From Pseudobdellovibrionaceae bacterium (GTDB lineage Bacteria; Bdellovibrionota; Bdellovibrionia; Bdellovibrionales; UBA1609), in NCBI GenBank assembly GCA_020635075.1, contig JACKAM010000004.1, forward strand, positions 434,001 to 498,000: a stretch of 64,000 bases of DNA, given 5' to 3'. A program made the position numbers and the translations under genes. Every line of letters begins with the position of its first letter. Position 1 is the first letter of the stretch. Shown in pieces: positions 32,296 to 41,218 of the stretch. The notes beneath the pieces are model-generated. The model saw only the letters and a list, made by a program, of their open reading frames with translations. It made no database searches and was not told where the DNA came from.

Positions 32296-33360
32296 TTAAT
32301 CGAGACTAATAGCAAAGGGCTCAGCAGGAACGTCAGAAACCACACCAATAGCGCAAGCCATGGGGAAGTGGGTTCTGAGTTGGCGTAAAATCCCTTCTTG
32401 ATCCTCAGGTGAAACGGCCAATAGAAGGCCACCAGAGGTTTGGGCATCCAGACATAACCACCTTTGGGCTGCTGGAATCTGTGAGGAGAATTCAACTTTG
32501 TCTTTGGTGTAATCCAAATTGGTCTTGTGGGCCTTATTCAAGATCCCTTGTTTGAGCATTTCCAAGGCGCCAGGCAGAACTGGCAACTGGCTGGTCTTGA
32601 TGTTTAGGCGATAACCGCTGGCGATCGCCATTTCCATTCCATGTCCAGCTAATCCAAAACCTGTAATATCGGTGGCGGCATGAATATCAAAGTCAGCTAA
32701 TAGCTGAGGAACTGTGTTGAGTTGGCTCATACTCTGTATGGCCGCCTTCATCCATTCGGCCTCAGCTTTGCCTTCTTTGTTGGCGCTAATCAGTGTGCCC
32801 GTGCCGAGGGCTTTAGTGAGAATCAGCACATCTCCCGGGTGAGCCCCCGCGTTTGTCCAAGCTCGGTTTTTGTCCACAAAGCCGGTGACAGAAAATCCAA
32901 GTTTTAAAGTATCGTCATCAATGCTGTGGCCGCCACCCAGAGCGGCACCCGCTTCCTCAATTTTTTCCACCGCACCCGCCATCAAGAACCTCACCATCTC
33001 CATGGGCAAGTGGGCTGTGGGAAAAGCAAGAATGGTTAAGGCCAGCGCAGGAGTTCCGCCCATGGCGTACACATCGCTGAGGGCGTTGGCGGCAGCAATG
33101 CGCCCAAAATCCACGGGGTCATCCACAATGGGAGTAAAAAAATCCAGAGTTTTCACCATCAGTCGACCATCACCCAGATCCCAAAGAGCCGCGTCGTCAA
33201 ATTTTTCCATTCCCACAATCAGCGAGTCGGGACGCTTTAATGGCAGAGACTTGAGAACTTTGCTCAGCTCCCCGGCCGGAAGTTTCGCGGCACAGCCACT
33301 TTTCTTAACAGTCTTAGTGAGGGCAATGGGTTCCAGATTTGAATCCAGAAATGTATCCAT
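32296..33360 (-). CDS. selD: Selenide, water dikinase (selenophosphate synthetase)
   Basis: A 354-residue enzyme making selenophosphate from selenide and ATP. The active-site loop is KKSGCAAKL with Cys23 (not selenocysteine) and Lys26. Other signatures are the Mg-ATP region VKTLDFFTPIVDDPVDFGRIAAANALSDVYAMGG, GGHSIDDDTLKLG, DITGFGLAGHGMEMA and AQTSGGLLLAVSP. ATG 33360 follows GGGAGAG. It lies 15 bases after queD and is probably one operon with it. The presence of selD implies selenouridine in tRNA (SelU) or selenoproteins; neither selU nor selA/selB is in the window. Confidence 0.95.
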   Translation of the reverse strand: MDTFLDSNLEPIALTKTVKKSGCAAKLPAGELSKVLKSLPLKRPDSLIVGMEKFDDAALWDLGDGRLMVKTLDFFTPIVDDPVDFGRIAAANALSDVYAMGGTPALALTILAFPTAHLPMEMVRFLMAGAVEKIEEAGAALGGGHSIDDDTLKLGFSVTGFVDKNRAWTNAGAHPGDVLILTKALGTGTLISANKEGKAEAEWMKAAIQSMSQLNTVPQLLADFDIHAATDITGFGLAGHGMEMAIASGYRLNIKTSQLPVLPGALEMLKQGILNKAHKTNLDYTKDKVEFSSQIPAAQRWLCLDAQTSGGLLLAVSPEDQEGILRQLRTHFPMACAIGVVSDVPAEPFAISLD

Positions 33361-33375
33361 GGTCAACTCTCCCGG

Positions 33376-33795
33376 TTAGCGTCGAATGGTGCACGAGTGA
33401 GTGCAGGTTTCGTCAATGGTGACAGAGGTCAAAGGGAAGCCAAGCTCTTCTGACTTTTTTAATAAGTAGCGGGCGATCACTTCAGAAGTTGGGTTTTCCT
33501 TAAAGCAAAAAAACTTCTGCTCTGTCGAAGTAAGAAACTCAATGGTGGCGGTATCAGACTCTGACAACAAGGTCGCATGATCCCAATGATCTTTACACCA
33601 GGCCTTGAGGACTTTGAATTCGGCAAAGTCCTTAACCATTCCATACTGATCCAAATCGGACCCCTCAATCGAACAAGTGATGCGAAAGGAGTGGCCATGA
33701 AGATTGCGACATTTGCCTGAATAGCCGTGTACCAGCCGGTGAGCGGCCTCAAAGGTAAAGGAGGTGCTTAAAGTAAACAGACCCTGGGAATTCAT
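33376..33795 (-). CDS. queD: 6-carboxytetrahydropterin synthase (QueD/PTPS family)
   Basis: A 139-residue T-fold protein. Zinc ligands are His19 (FEAAHRL), His33 and His35 (NLHGHSF), with the catalytic Cys29 in GKCRNLHGH. The C-terminus has ENPTSEVIARYLL with the pterin-anchoring Glu, and ETCTHSCTIRR. QueD makes the precursor of queuosine, a wobble modification of GUN-decoding tRNAs. ATG 33795 fits the family length, although its ribosome site is poor; a TTG 42 codons earlier is the alternative. Co-directional with selD, 15 bases apart. Confidence 0.85.
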   Translation of the reverse strand: MNSQGLFTLSTSFTFEAAHRLVHGYSGKCRNLHGHSFRITCSIEGSDLDQYGMVKDFAEFKVLKAWCKDHWDHATLLSESDTATIEFLTSTEQKFFCFKENPTSEVIARYLLKKSEELGFPLTSVTIDETCTHSCTIRR

Positions 33796-34005
33796 GGGGC
33801 AGAGAATGGATGATTTGAAGCCTTGAGTCAATCCCTTGGGGGCCTGGATTTGCGGGCCGAGGGCTGAAAATTCATCAGCTGCTAGAGGAGGTTCGGAAAA
33901 AACCGGGGGAAATTGTTTCAAGTGGGGCTTGCGGGGAGGGAATCTGGCGGGATTCAGGTATGAAGGGGTCTGAAACTCATCAAAACGTCTAACTTGGGGG
34001 GATCC

Positions 34006-34488
34006 ATGACACGTTTGTTTCTCGCTATTGCTCTATTTGTGTCCAGCTTTTCAGCTTTTGCCAGCCTGGATCAGGACGAAGTCATTAAAGGCTTGTCTGG
34101 TCGTTATATTCTGGAAATCGACAGCGATACGGCTCTGCACTTTCTGATTCGCTCGAATGGCAATGTTCAGGTTCTCAACCAAAATGATGAATTCGAATAC
34201 ACCAAAGGTGATATTTCTTTAATGAATAGCGACAGTGATTGGGGCATGAGTGGACTGCCTGTTGCTCACCTGGTGTTTGGTGAGGGCAGCGATGAAGAGG
34301 CCCGCGACTTCCACATCCTTATGACCGTGCAACAGGACTGGGGTGATGACGCCAAAGACGAGATCGCCGTCATTGCTGTCTTTGAGACATTTAATGACGG
34401 TCCCAATGGCTACAGCTCAGCTGACACCGCCTCCTACAAGGTGAAGAAGTACAACAAGAAGACCAAGAAATACGATACTCTGAACTGA
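34006..34488 (+). CDS. Small secreted protein, unknown function
   Basis: A 160-residue protein with signal peptide MTRLFLAIALFVSSFSAFA. The mature domain is beta-rich and acidic, with RYILEIDSDTALHFLIRSNG and LPVAHLVFGEGSD, and a basic end (KVKKYNKKTKKYDTLN). It has no cysteine and no recognised family. GGGGG before ATG 34006 sets the start. A perfect terminator lies 40 bases downstream. Confidence 0.7.
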   Translation: MTRLFLAIALFVSSFSAFASLDQDEVIKGLSGRYILEIDSDTALHFLIRSNGNVQVLNQNDEFEYTKGDISLMNSDSDWGMSGLPVAHLVFGEGSDEEARDFHILMTVQQDWGDDAKDEIAVIAVFETFNDGPNGYSSADTASYKVKKYNKKTKKYDTLN

Positions 34489-34526
34489 ATTTTGTAGATA
34501 GAAATCCCAAGTGATTTCAGTTATCT

Positions 34527-34556
34527 AAGGGGCCTCTTCGGGCCCCTTTTGATTTT
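34527..34556 (+). terminator. Rho-independent terminator
   Basis: AAGGGGCC, loop TCTTCG, GGCCCCTT, followed by TTGATTTTG. It ends the small secreted-protein transcript and isolates the FliA-type promoter just downstream. Confidence 0.9.
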
Positions 34557-34560
34557 GTCC

Positions 34561-34588
34561 TAAAGTGATACGGACCTTGGTCCGATAT
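34561..34588 (+). promoter_or_regulatory. FliA (sigma-28)-type promoter
   Basis: TAAAGTGA-N12-TCCGATAT, close to the sigma-28 consensus TAAAGTTT-N11-GCCGATAA. It lies between a terminator and the Cys-rich exported-protein gene starting at 34642. The same -10 octamer and spacing recur at 46217-46244. Confidence 0.6.
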
Positions 34589-34641
34589 GAGACACATGGG
34601 CCACGGCCTTGTGGGTATTTGCTGCATGTTAGGTGTGAAAT

Positions 34642-36339
34642 ATGATCGTATTCCTCTGCTTCCCGCGGAGGACCAGTGTAAGGGCGCTGGTTCTCTGGGT
34701 GAGTCTCGTAGGTGTATGTTTCCAGACCCAATCAGCAAATGGTAGTCAGCAAGATCAATTATCGAGGTGCCCGACAGGTTTGATCGAGCACCGGGGCCAC
34801 TGCGGACAGATGGATGCTCGTGGCTTTGTTTCCGCTTTCAGAAAAACGCCGGAGAACCTGAGATATTACTACTCTCAGGGGTTGGATAAGTGCGGGACCT
34901 GTTGGGATTTGGCTCAATTCCCCAACCCCACAGACTTTGCAACTCTGTACCCAGAGCGAAGAGCTCAGGCTCCCCGGGGTGAATCTACGCCTCCTGTTCA
35001 GGATCCCGGAGAGGCGGCACCCACATCCCCAATTGTCAGTCAGACCACAGAGCTACCGACGGGAATGCCAAGTGAACAGGAAGCCGAACAGGATCGCGCC
35101 TATTGCGAAAACTCTCAGCAAAGTGCCAGTACTTGTTGTACCGATCCCATCAAATGTGTCAGCGGTCTTAATGGCCCGTCAATAGGAACTGTGAATACAG
35201 TTGGAGCTCTCGCTGGTGGAGCTTTGGCTTTGCGCAACCAGGGCGACGATCAGCGGGGAATTGCCGACAACTGCAGCTTGATGAAGAAAGTGGCCTTTGG
35301 TGGAGCCGCCGCCAACACCGCTCTTGGCGCTAAATGCTACAGTGAAAAAACCAGCTGTGAGGAAAAGTGCCAATCTGTCGCAACCAAGTATGGTCAGGTC
35401 CTAAAGGACTGCGATCTTCTGTACGATCAATGGAAAAATGCCGGAGGACAGGGGCCCCGTTGTTCGGCGGAACAAAGACGCCTGTACCTTGCCCTTGTGG
35501 CCAATGCCCAGGGTAGAAGAGACGGTTGCACTTCTTATAACAACGAAGTTGCACGTATGGGTAACCAAGCGGCTCAAAGCATGGCGGCATCCAAGTTCGC
35601 GGCTGAGTGTGAGTCGGCGGCCATGGCCAATACGGAAAATCCAGAATCCCCTATAGAACCCGTCTCCTTCAATGGCGACTGCAGTGATCCGGTCAATGCT
35701 TCCAACCCCATTTGTGTTCGCTGTGCCTCAGCGGCAGCCCAAACGGATCCTTTGTGTCGCGGCCTTAACGGAGGAAGGTCGCCGGCTGCGGCGACAGGTA
35801 GTGGATTCAGCAGTGCCTCCTTTGGCGCCCGAAATGTTGATGGCTCGGATCTCAATGTGCCTACAGTGGAGGCTCAATCTCAGGATGCCCCATTTGGAAT
35901 TTACGATCAGCAGGCCAGGGCCAATTCCATTCCCGGCAACGGCGGTGGTTTCGTTGGCGGAAGTGAATCCGGCGGTGTGGGCTTTGGCGGCGGCGGAGGC
36001 CTAGGCTCTACCGGAGATGGCTATGACACCGACGTTCTAAAGGGCGTTGGCGGTCGCAGTGGATTTACCACAGCATCGGCAAATTCCGCAGGAGTTGAAA
36101 ACCGCAGTGGGTTCTATGGGAGCTATCAGAGTCTCAAGGAAGAAAAGGAGCGCAATGGAGGACTCGACTTGCGCAAATACCTTCCTGGAGGAACTAAAGA
36201 CCCCAAGCGCCGGTCGGTAGCGGGCCTTCAGGGACTTGCGCCCAATGAGCTTGGTCACAGTCATGACGATATCTTTCAGCGTATCAGTAATCGCGTAAGG
36301 CTCCTGTGTAAAACCGATCGTCTGATGTGCAAGGAGTAA
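34642..36339 (+). CDS. Large Cys-rich exported protein, unknown function
   Basis: A 565-residue protein with a signal peptide (VRALVLWVSLVGVCFQTQSANG). The N-terminal Cys domain (RCPTGLIEHRGHCG, KCGTCWDL) is followed by a Pro-rich linker and a second Cys-rich domain (about 170-330) with CCTDPIKC and a Gly/Ala hydrophobic stretch. A Gly-rich, probably disordered region (about 395-475) leads to a conserved-looking end (IFQRISNRVRLLCKTDRLMCKE). No family is recognised; the layout (Cys domains, Gly-rich tail) suits a surface protein. The start has AGGTG upstream. The FliA-type promoter suggests expression in motile cells. Confidence 0.7.
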   Translation: MIVFLCFPRRTSVRALVLWVSLVGVCFQTQSANGSQQDQLSRCPTGLIEHRGHCGQMDARGFVSAFRKTPENLRYYYSQGLDKCGTCWDLAQFPNPTDFATLYPERRAQAPRGESTPPVQDPGEAAPTSPIVSQTTELPTGMPSEQEAEQDRAYCENSQQSASTCCTDPIKCVSGLNGPSIGTVNTVGALAGGALALRNQGDDQRGIADNCSLMKKVAFGGAAANTALGAKCYSEKTSCEEKCQSVATKYGQVLKDCDLLYDQWKNAGGQGPRCSAEQRRLYLALVANAQGRRDGCTSYNNEVARMGNQAAQSMAASKFAAECESAAMANTENPESPIEPVSFNGDCSDPVNASNPICVRCASAAAQTDPLCRGLNGGRSPAAATGSGFSSASFGARNVDGSDLNVPTVEAQSQDAPFGIYDQQARANSIPGNGGGFVGGSESGGVGFGGGGGLGSTGDGYDTDVLKGVGGRSGFTTASANSAGVENRSGFYGSYQSLKEEKERNGGLDLRKYLPGGTKDPKRRSVAGLQGLAPNELGHSHDDIFQRISNRVRLLCKTDRLMCKE

Positions 36340-36476
36340 CGTCAGCTCGAACCGAACATGAACGGCGGACGAGTGACGGAGAGACTGTGCATTAGGTCTT
36401 CGAATTTGAATTGTTCTCGGTCACACTGGCCCAGCCATCTAGGAATTCATCCAGAGGTAAACATCAAGGAGAACGC

Positions 36477-36662
36477 ATGAAAAGGCTACTGTTATCAATC
36501 GGAGTTTTCTTTCTGACATTCTCGGCTTCCGCGACCGAGGCCGATCAGGTATTGGACCATGAACAAGTGGCACCCACAGTTCTTGAGACTATAATCAAGA
36601 CCCTGGGCAATCCATGGGACTGTGAGGACAATCCATGGGGCGGGTGGAACGACAAGTGCTGA
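36477..36662 (+). CDS. Small secreted peptide, unknown function
   Basis: A 61-residue precursor with signal peptide MKRLLLSIGVFFLTFSASA. The mature peptide of about 42 residues is acidic and ends in a Trp/Cys-rich segment (NPWDCEDNPWGGWNDKC) with two cysteines. AAGGAG precedes ATG 36477. It is too small to assign; the Trp-Asn-Pro pairs are unusual. It stands alone, ahead of the copper region. Confidence 0.65.
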   Translation: MKRLLLSIGVFFLTFSASATEADQVLDHEQVAPTVLETIIKTLGNPWDCEDNPWGGWNDKC

Positions 36663-36734
36663 TGATCTAAACCTGGCCCAGCAGTGAAGTACTGGGCCCT
36701 TCCCCTTTGTGAGGCAATGCTGCAGGGGATTTTC

Positions 36735-36764
36735 TTGACATACCCCCCTGGGGTATACTAGAAT
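36735..36764 (+). promoter_or_regulatory. copA promoter with CsoR-type operator
   Basis: -35 TTGACA (36735-36740), -10 TAGAAT (36759-36764), spacer 18. The operator TACCCC-CCT-GGGGTA (36741-36755) fills the spacer, so repressor binding would occlude polymerase until Cu(I) binds CsoR. Confidence 0.85.
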
Positions 36765-36790
36765 TAGGGCTTCTTTGGAGGTCCTGGAGT

Positions 36791-39022
36791 ATGCGTAAAG
36801 AGTATTCTGTCGAGGGAATGGGGTGTGGCTCCTGCGCCACGAAGATTGAGAATCTACTCAAGGAAACCGTGGGAATCAATAGCGCCCGAGTCAATTTTGC
36901 CTCCAAATCTGCAACGATTGAATTTGACGAGACCACCGTCTCTGAGGTGGATTTTTCAGCGGCCGTTCATGGGTTGGGTTACGACCTGGTTGAGTCCCAC
37001 TCACCTGAAGATCTCATGCGGGCTGAAGAAAACATGCGTCAGAAAGAGGAGAATTATTTGCGCCGTCGCTTGATTGTGTCGGTTGTTTTGACCTTTCTTC
37101 TTTTTGGCGTGGCTATGCACGTCTTTCCATTTGTGAAGTCTTGGTCTTCCACATTGAGTCACTGGGTGCAAATGGTGCTGTCGGTTCCTGTGCTCCTTTG
37201 GTGTGGGGAAAGATTTTGGCGAGCTGTCGGGACGGCAGTTAAAACCCGGCACGCCAACATGAACACCCTGATAGGTATAGGTACCATTGCAGCCTTTTTG
37301 TACAGCGGGGTCGTGACTTTGTTCCCGCAGTGGATCAGCGGTGCTGGAATAAAGGCAAGTGTGTACTTTGAGTCCATTGGCTTTATTACTTCTTTTATCC
37401 TCCTGGGCCTTTTTATGGAAAATCGGGCAAAGGGAAAGACCTCAGACTCGATCAGAAAACTTATGGGACTCAAGAGTCGTGAGGCCACAGTGTTGATTGA
37501 CGGTCAACCGGTGGTGAAATCCATTGAAGACGTGGTGGTGGGAGATATTTTGATTATCAAACCGGGTGAGAAGATTCCGGTCGATGGTGAAGTGACGGAA
37601 GGTATCTCAGCAATTGATGAGTCCATGGTCACTGGTGAGCCCTTGCCCGTCAAAAAGGCCCAGGGTGATCAGTTGATTGGTGGCACGATCAATCAAAAGG
37701 GTTCACTGCAGATGGTGGCGAAAAAGGTGGGCAAAGCCACTCTTCTTTACCAAATTATTGTGATGGTGCAAAAGGCACAAAACTCAAAGGCTCCAATACA
37801 AAGATACGCGGATAAAATTAGTTCCATTTTTGTGCCTGTGGTATTGCTAATCGCTTTATCGAGCCTTCTCTTGTGGCTGACCTTTGGCCCCTCTCCTAGC
37901 CTTACCTATGCCTTAGTCGCCTTTGTTTCTGTTTTGATTATCGCTTGTCCCTGTGCTTTGGGTTTGGCCACGCCGACGGCAATCATGGTGGGCACGGGTC
38001 GAGGAGCCGAGAATGGAGTGTTGTTCCGCAATGCCGAGTCGATTGAACAAGCTGAGGGCATCACTGCTGTTATTCTCGACAAGACTGGGACTCTCACCTT
38101 GGGGCGACCCGAAGTGGTGAAGGTCTCCTATTTTTCCGAAAACGATCAACTATGGGATATGGTTTTGAGTCTTGAGCACAGTTCCGAACATCCGCTTTCC
38201 AAAGCTATTGGTCACTATGCTGAAAGTGAAGGTGGACAAATCCACAAGGTGGATCAGTTTGAATCCCTCACCGGAAAAGGGGTTCGGGGACAAGTGCTGA
38301 GTCATGAGGTGTTGATCGGTAATCTACGTTTGATGGATGAGAGCGGAGTTGCTCTCGATGACAAAGCCAAGGGTAAATTGGAGAGATGGTCAGAGGCCGG
38401 GAACACCGCCGTCTTTGTGGCAATCAATGGTCATTTGGCAGCAATGTTGGGAATCAAGGACCCGGTGAAGCCGGAATCTGAGGCTGCGGTCAGGACCCTG
38501 GAATCCATGGGCATTGAAGTATGGATGGCCACTGGGGACAGCAAGGGCACGGCGATGCGTGTGGCGCGAGAAGTAGGCCTGACCCATGTACTTTCAGAAG
38601 TGATGCCCGCAGATAAGCTGGAAAAGGTGAAGGAGCTTCAGTCCCAAGGGCACAAAGTGGCCATGGTCGGAGATGGCATCAATGATTCTCCGGCCCTAGC
38701 TCAAGCCGATGTGGGCTTTGCCATGGGCACGGGGACGGATATCGCCATGGAATCAGCCGATGTGACTTTGGTGCGAGGAGAAATTTTGTCCCTTGTTCAT
38801 GCCCTGCAGGTTTCGCGGGCCACCATGAGAACAGTCCGGCAAAATCTGTTTTTCAGCTTCATCTATAATGGATTAGGGATTCCTTTGGCAGCTGGTTTAC
38901 TTTATCCTCTTTGGGGTCTCTTGCTGTCACCGGTTGTCGCCTCGATAGCGATGGCCTTAAGTAGTGTGTCCGTCGTGACCAATAGTCTGCGACTGAAGAA
39001 GACTTCCATAGGAGTGCATTGA
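36791..39022 (+). CDS. copA: Copper-translocating P1B-type ATPase
   Basis: A 743-residue Cu(I)-exporting ATPase. One N-terminal HMA domain has GMGCGSC (Cys12, Cys15). The membrane region carries the metal-site CPC in IACPCALGLATP. Other motifs are TGEP in the actuator (ESMVTGEPLPVKK), the phosphorylation site DKTGTLT, HP in SSEHPLSKAI, and GDGINDSPALAQADVGFAMG in the hinge. It pumps Cu(I) from cytoplasm to periplasm at the cost of ATP. It is regulated by the operator in its promoter. Its stop overlaps csoR by one base (TGATG). Confidence 0.95.
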   Translation: MRKEYSVEGMGCGSCATKIENLLKETVGINSARVNFASKSATIEFDETTVSEVDFSAAVHGLGYDLVESHSPEDLMRAEENMRQKEENYLRRRLIVSVVLTFLLFGVAMHVFPFVKSWSSTLSHWVQMVLSVPVLLWCGERFWRAVGTAVKTRHANMNTLIGIGTIAAFLYSGVVTLFPQWISGAGIKASVYFESIGFITSFILLGLFMENRAKGKTSDSIRKLMGLKSREATVLIDGQPVVKSIEDVVVGDILIIKPGEKIPVDGEVTEGISAIDESMVTGEPLPVKKAQGDQLIGGTINQKGSLQMVAKKVGKATLLYQIIVMVQKAQNSKAPIQRYADKISSIFVPVVLLIALSSLLLWLTFGPSPSLTYALVAFVSVLIIACPCALGLATPTAIMVGTGRGAENGVLFRNAESIEQAEGITAVILDKTGTLTLGRPEVVKVSYFSENDQLWDMVLSLEHSSEHPLSKAIGHYAESEGGQIHKVDQFESLTGKGVRGQVLSHEVLIGNLRLMDESGVALDDKAKGKLERWSEAGNTAVFVAINGHLAAMLGIKDPVKPESEAAVRTLESMGIEVWMATGDSKGTAMRVAREVGLTHVLSEVMPADKLEKVKELQSQGHKVAMVGDGINDSPALAQADVGFAMGTGTDIAMESADVTLVRGEILSLVHALQVSRATMRTVRQNLFFSFIYNGLGIPLAAGLLYPLWGLLLSPVVASIAMALSSVSVVTNSLRLKKTSIGVH

Positions 39023-39309
39023 TGAGTGAAAAACAGGGAGCATCCCATACGGCTCACCTTCATCGCTTGAAGCGATTGGAAGGGCAGATCCGAGGGATCG
39101 CTCGCATGATCGAGGAGCGCCGTTACTGTATGGACATCCTCACCCAACTTAAGGCCGTAAAGTCGGCTTTAGGGGCCTTGGAGGAGAAGATCATCGAGCA
39201 ACACCTGAATCATTGTGTAAAGCGAGCCCTGGCATCCGACGATAAAAAGGATCAGGACGGCGCTGTGGGAGAAATTATGGAACTTCTCTCCAGTGCTCGC
39301 GGTAAGTAG
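39022..39309 (+). CDS. csoR: Copper-sensing repressor CsoR
   Basis: A 95-residue all-helical repressor of the CsoR/RcnR family (DUF156). Starts near HTAHLHRLKRLEGQIRGIARM; the Cu(I)-binding Cys-His-Cys set lies in ERRYCMDIL and EQHLNHCVK (Cys, then His-x3-Cys). It binds the GC-rich operator in the absence of copper and is released by Cu(I). AGGAG precedes ATG 39022, which overlaps the copA stop. Two matching operators in this window define its likely local regulon. Confidence 0.93.
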   Translation: MSEKQGASHTAHLHRLKRLEGQIRGIARMIEERRYCMDILTQLKAVKSALGALEEKIIEQHLNHCVKRALASDDKKDQDGAVGEIMELLSSARGK

Positions 39310-39359
39310 TGAGAATCTAAGGTGACAGACTGTGATTCAAGATGAGACGTATGGTGCCC

Positions 39360-39389
39360 TTGACATACCCCATGGGGGTATAATAAGAT
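39360..39389 (+). promoter_or_regulatory. Promoter of the cus operon with CsoR-type operator
   Basis: -35 TTGACA (39360-39365), -10 TAAGAT (39384-39389), spacer 18; TATAAT at 39379 is too close to the -35. The operator TACCCC-ATG-GGGGTA (39366-39380) sits exactly where the one in the copA promoter does. Confidence 0.85.
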
Positions 39390-39407
39390 GATACGTGGAG
39401 TTGATGA

Positions 39408-39875
39408 ATGATTCGCGCGCGCTTTTTATCAATTTTTGTGATCACTCTGGGGTTTCTGCCTCAGGTTGTTGCCGCGCCCTGTGCTTCAGCCTGCCAGTTC
39501 AATGGCCAAGCCAAAAGGATGATGCATTTCACGCCGGCTCAGGTGAAGGCTCAAAAAGCAAATAAGTCAGATGTTGAAGAGGCAAATCTTCCTCCCTGCC
39601 ATCGTCAGGCTGGAAAGACTAACCAACCTCAAGGCGAACATGCAAAATCCTGTGGACTGGGTGATTGCCTGGTTGTGGACCAAACGACTCCGCCACAGGT
39701 GATGTCATTTGGTTCGGGATGGAGCCAGGCTGATGATATTGTAACCCCGTGGCTGTCTTCTTCGCCTCAATTGAATTTTGAATTCTCACAAAGTGTGCGG
39801 CTGGTCCTTGCACAAAATGCAGCCCGTCCGCCAAACGTGCCGCTCTATATATCCCACCAAGTCTTTAGGAATTGA
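39408..39875 (+). CDS. Small exported protein at the head of the cus operon, unknown
   Basis: A 155-residue protein with signal peptide ending LPQVVA. The mature part contains CASACQF, PPCHRQ, KSCGLGDC, and Met/His residues, suggesting soft-metal binding in the periplasm, but the family is not recognised. GGAG precedes ATG 39408. It is the first gene after the second CsoR operator and is followed by the TolC-type gene after 107 bases. It could be a copper chaperone or sensor; alternatively a small membrane-associated accessory protein. Confidence 0.65.
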   Translation: MIRARFLSIFVITLGFLPQVVAAPCASACQFNGQAKRMMHFTPAQVKAQKANKSDVEEANLPPCHRQAGKTNQPQGEHAKSCGLGDCLVVDQTTPPQVMSFGSGWSQADDIVTPWLSSSPQLNFEFSQSVRLVLAQNAARPPNVPLYISHQVFRN

Positions 39876-39982
39876 AAACTTCCCAAATTTAGCTCGATAA
39901 GCTGAACCCCCAGCACAGGCATGAGTCTATGTTGTTGGTCGGTTCAACTAGTTTATGTGCATCAATTTATTTGGGGTTTTCA

Positions 39983-41218
39983 ATGAAACATCTGTTTATA
40001 GTTCTGGCATTGGTGCTCGGAGTGACTACTGGGGCCACCGCTCAGGAGTCCCGAACCTTGGATCAAGTTCTGCAATTGGCATTTGCCAATTCAGCAGAAC
40101 TGGCCGCTGCAGAGAGATCCGTCGCTGCTCAAGAGGCATTGATCGCTTCTCAGTACAGCCTGGAAGATCCGATGGTAGGCGTCTCCAGTCTGGATCGTGG
40201 GAATGTAACCAAGTATGGTGTGATCTCTCAGCGGTTACGTTTCCCGGTGAAATACTATCTTCAAGGCAAGGCACAAAGAAGTCGTGCGAGTAGCTCCAGT
40301 TCAATGTGGGCGATGAAGAAGTACAGCCTTCGCAAACAAGTAGTGAGTTTGTATTTTTCCATCTTCAGCACGCAAAAGATCATTCAACTGACCAAGGCCA
40401 ACATGGATGCGGTCCGCGAGTTTGCCCGGGTGGCGGAAAAAAAGTATGCAGCAGGCAGGACATCACAAAGTGACTCAATGAAAGCCCATTTTGAACAGAC
40501 CCGACTAGAGCTTGATCTTTTGAGATTGCAGCAAAAGGAAAATTCCCTCCAGCAACAGCTGAAAGCTGTTGTTGGTGATCCGGCAATGGGCAGTCTGGAT
40601 TTGGCAAATTTGGAATTAGCCCCTCCGGTTTTTCAACTCAGCAGGATGGCCGAAGGCGGTGACAGTTCCTCCCACTCCACCTCGCCCGAGTTGCAGGTTC
40701 AGGCGGCTCGCCTGGAGGCCGCCAAATGGAAAAGCCAATTGGCGGCTTGGGAATTTGCCCCGGATATTCAGCTTCAGTACCAAACCCGTATCGAGGGTAA
40801 TCCTCAGGATTCGGAGATCTACTCGATAAGCTTAAGTGTGCCTCTGTTCTTTTGGAAAAAGTCCGCCGAAGCCTCCGCTGCCTCAGCGGAAAAGGCGGCG
40901 GAAGAATATAGACTGACAGATGCCACCAATAGGGTCGTCACACGCAGTAAAGATCTACAAGGGCAAGTTCAGCTTGGAGAAAAGACGCTGAAAATCTATC
41001 AAACCAGCCTCATTCCCCAGGCCCAAGGGGCATACAATTCATCGCGGGCCTCCTACCGGGCCAACAAGACTTCGTTTTTGGATTTGCTGGACTCTGAGCG
41101 ATCGCTTTATCAGGTGAAGACGGACTATTACCGGTCTTTGGAGCAATTCGTAGCCAGCCTGGCTGATCTAGAGGCGACCCTTGGCAAAAGCCTTTCTAAT
41201 TTAGGAGATGTAAAATGA
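39983..41218 (+). CDS. TolC-family outer membrane channel of the metal efflux system (CusC-like)
   Basis: A 411-residue protein with signal peptide MKHLFIVLALVLGVTTGATA. Two repeats of the outer-membrane efflux protein domain follow, rich in long helices (TLDQVLQLAFANSAELAAAERSV and the matching DLLDSERSLYQVKTDYYRSLEQFVASLADLEATLG). GGGG precedes ATG 39983. Its stop overlaps the adaptor start (ATGA, 41215-41218). It forms the outer-membrane duct of the CusABC-type pump. Confidence 0.88.
   Translation: MKHLFIVLALVLGVTTGATAQESRTLDQVLQLAFANSAELAAAERSVAAQEALIASQYSLEDPMVGVSSLDRGNVTKYGVISQRLRFPVKYYLQGKAQRSRASSSSSMWAMKKYSLRKQVVSLYFSIFSTQKIIQLTKANMDAVREFARVAEKKYAAGRTSQSDSMKAHFEQTRLELDLLRLQQKENSLQQQLKAVVGDPAMGSLDLANLELAPPVFQLSRMAEGGDSSSHSTSPELQVQAARLEAAKWKSQLAAWEFAPDIQLQYQTRIEGNPQDSEIYSISLSVPLFFWKKSAEASAASAEKAAEEYRLTDATNRVVTRSKDLQGQVQLGEKTLKIYQTSLIPQAQGAYNSSRASYRANKTSFLDLLDSERSLYQVKTDYYRSLEQFVASLADLEATLGKSLSNLGDVK

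Noticed and set aside
36754..36759. TATACT as the copA -10 box
   Set aside because: Only 13 bases from the -35; TAGAAT at 36759-36764 gives an acceptable 18-base spacer and matches the geometry of the second operon.
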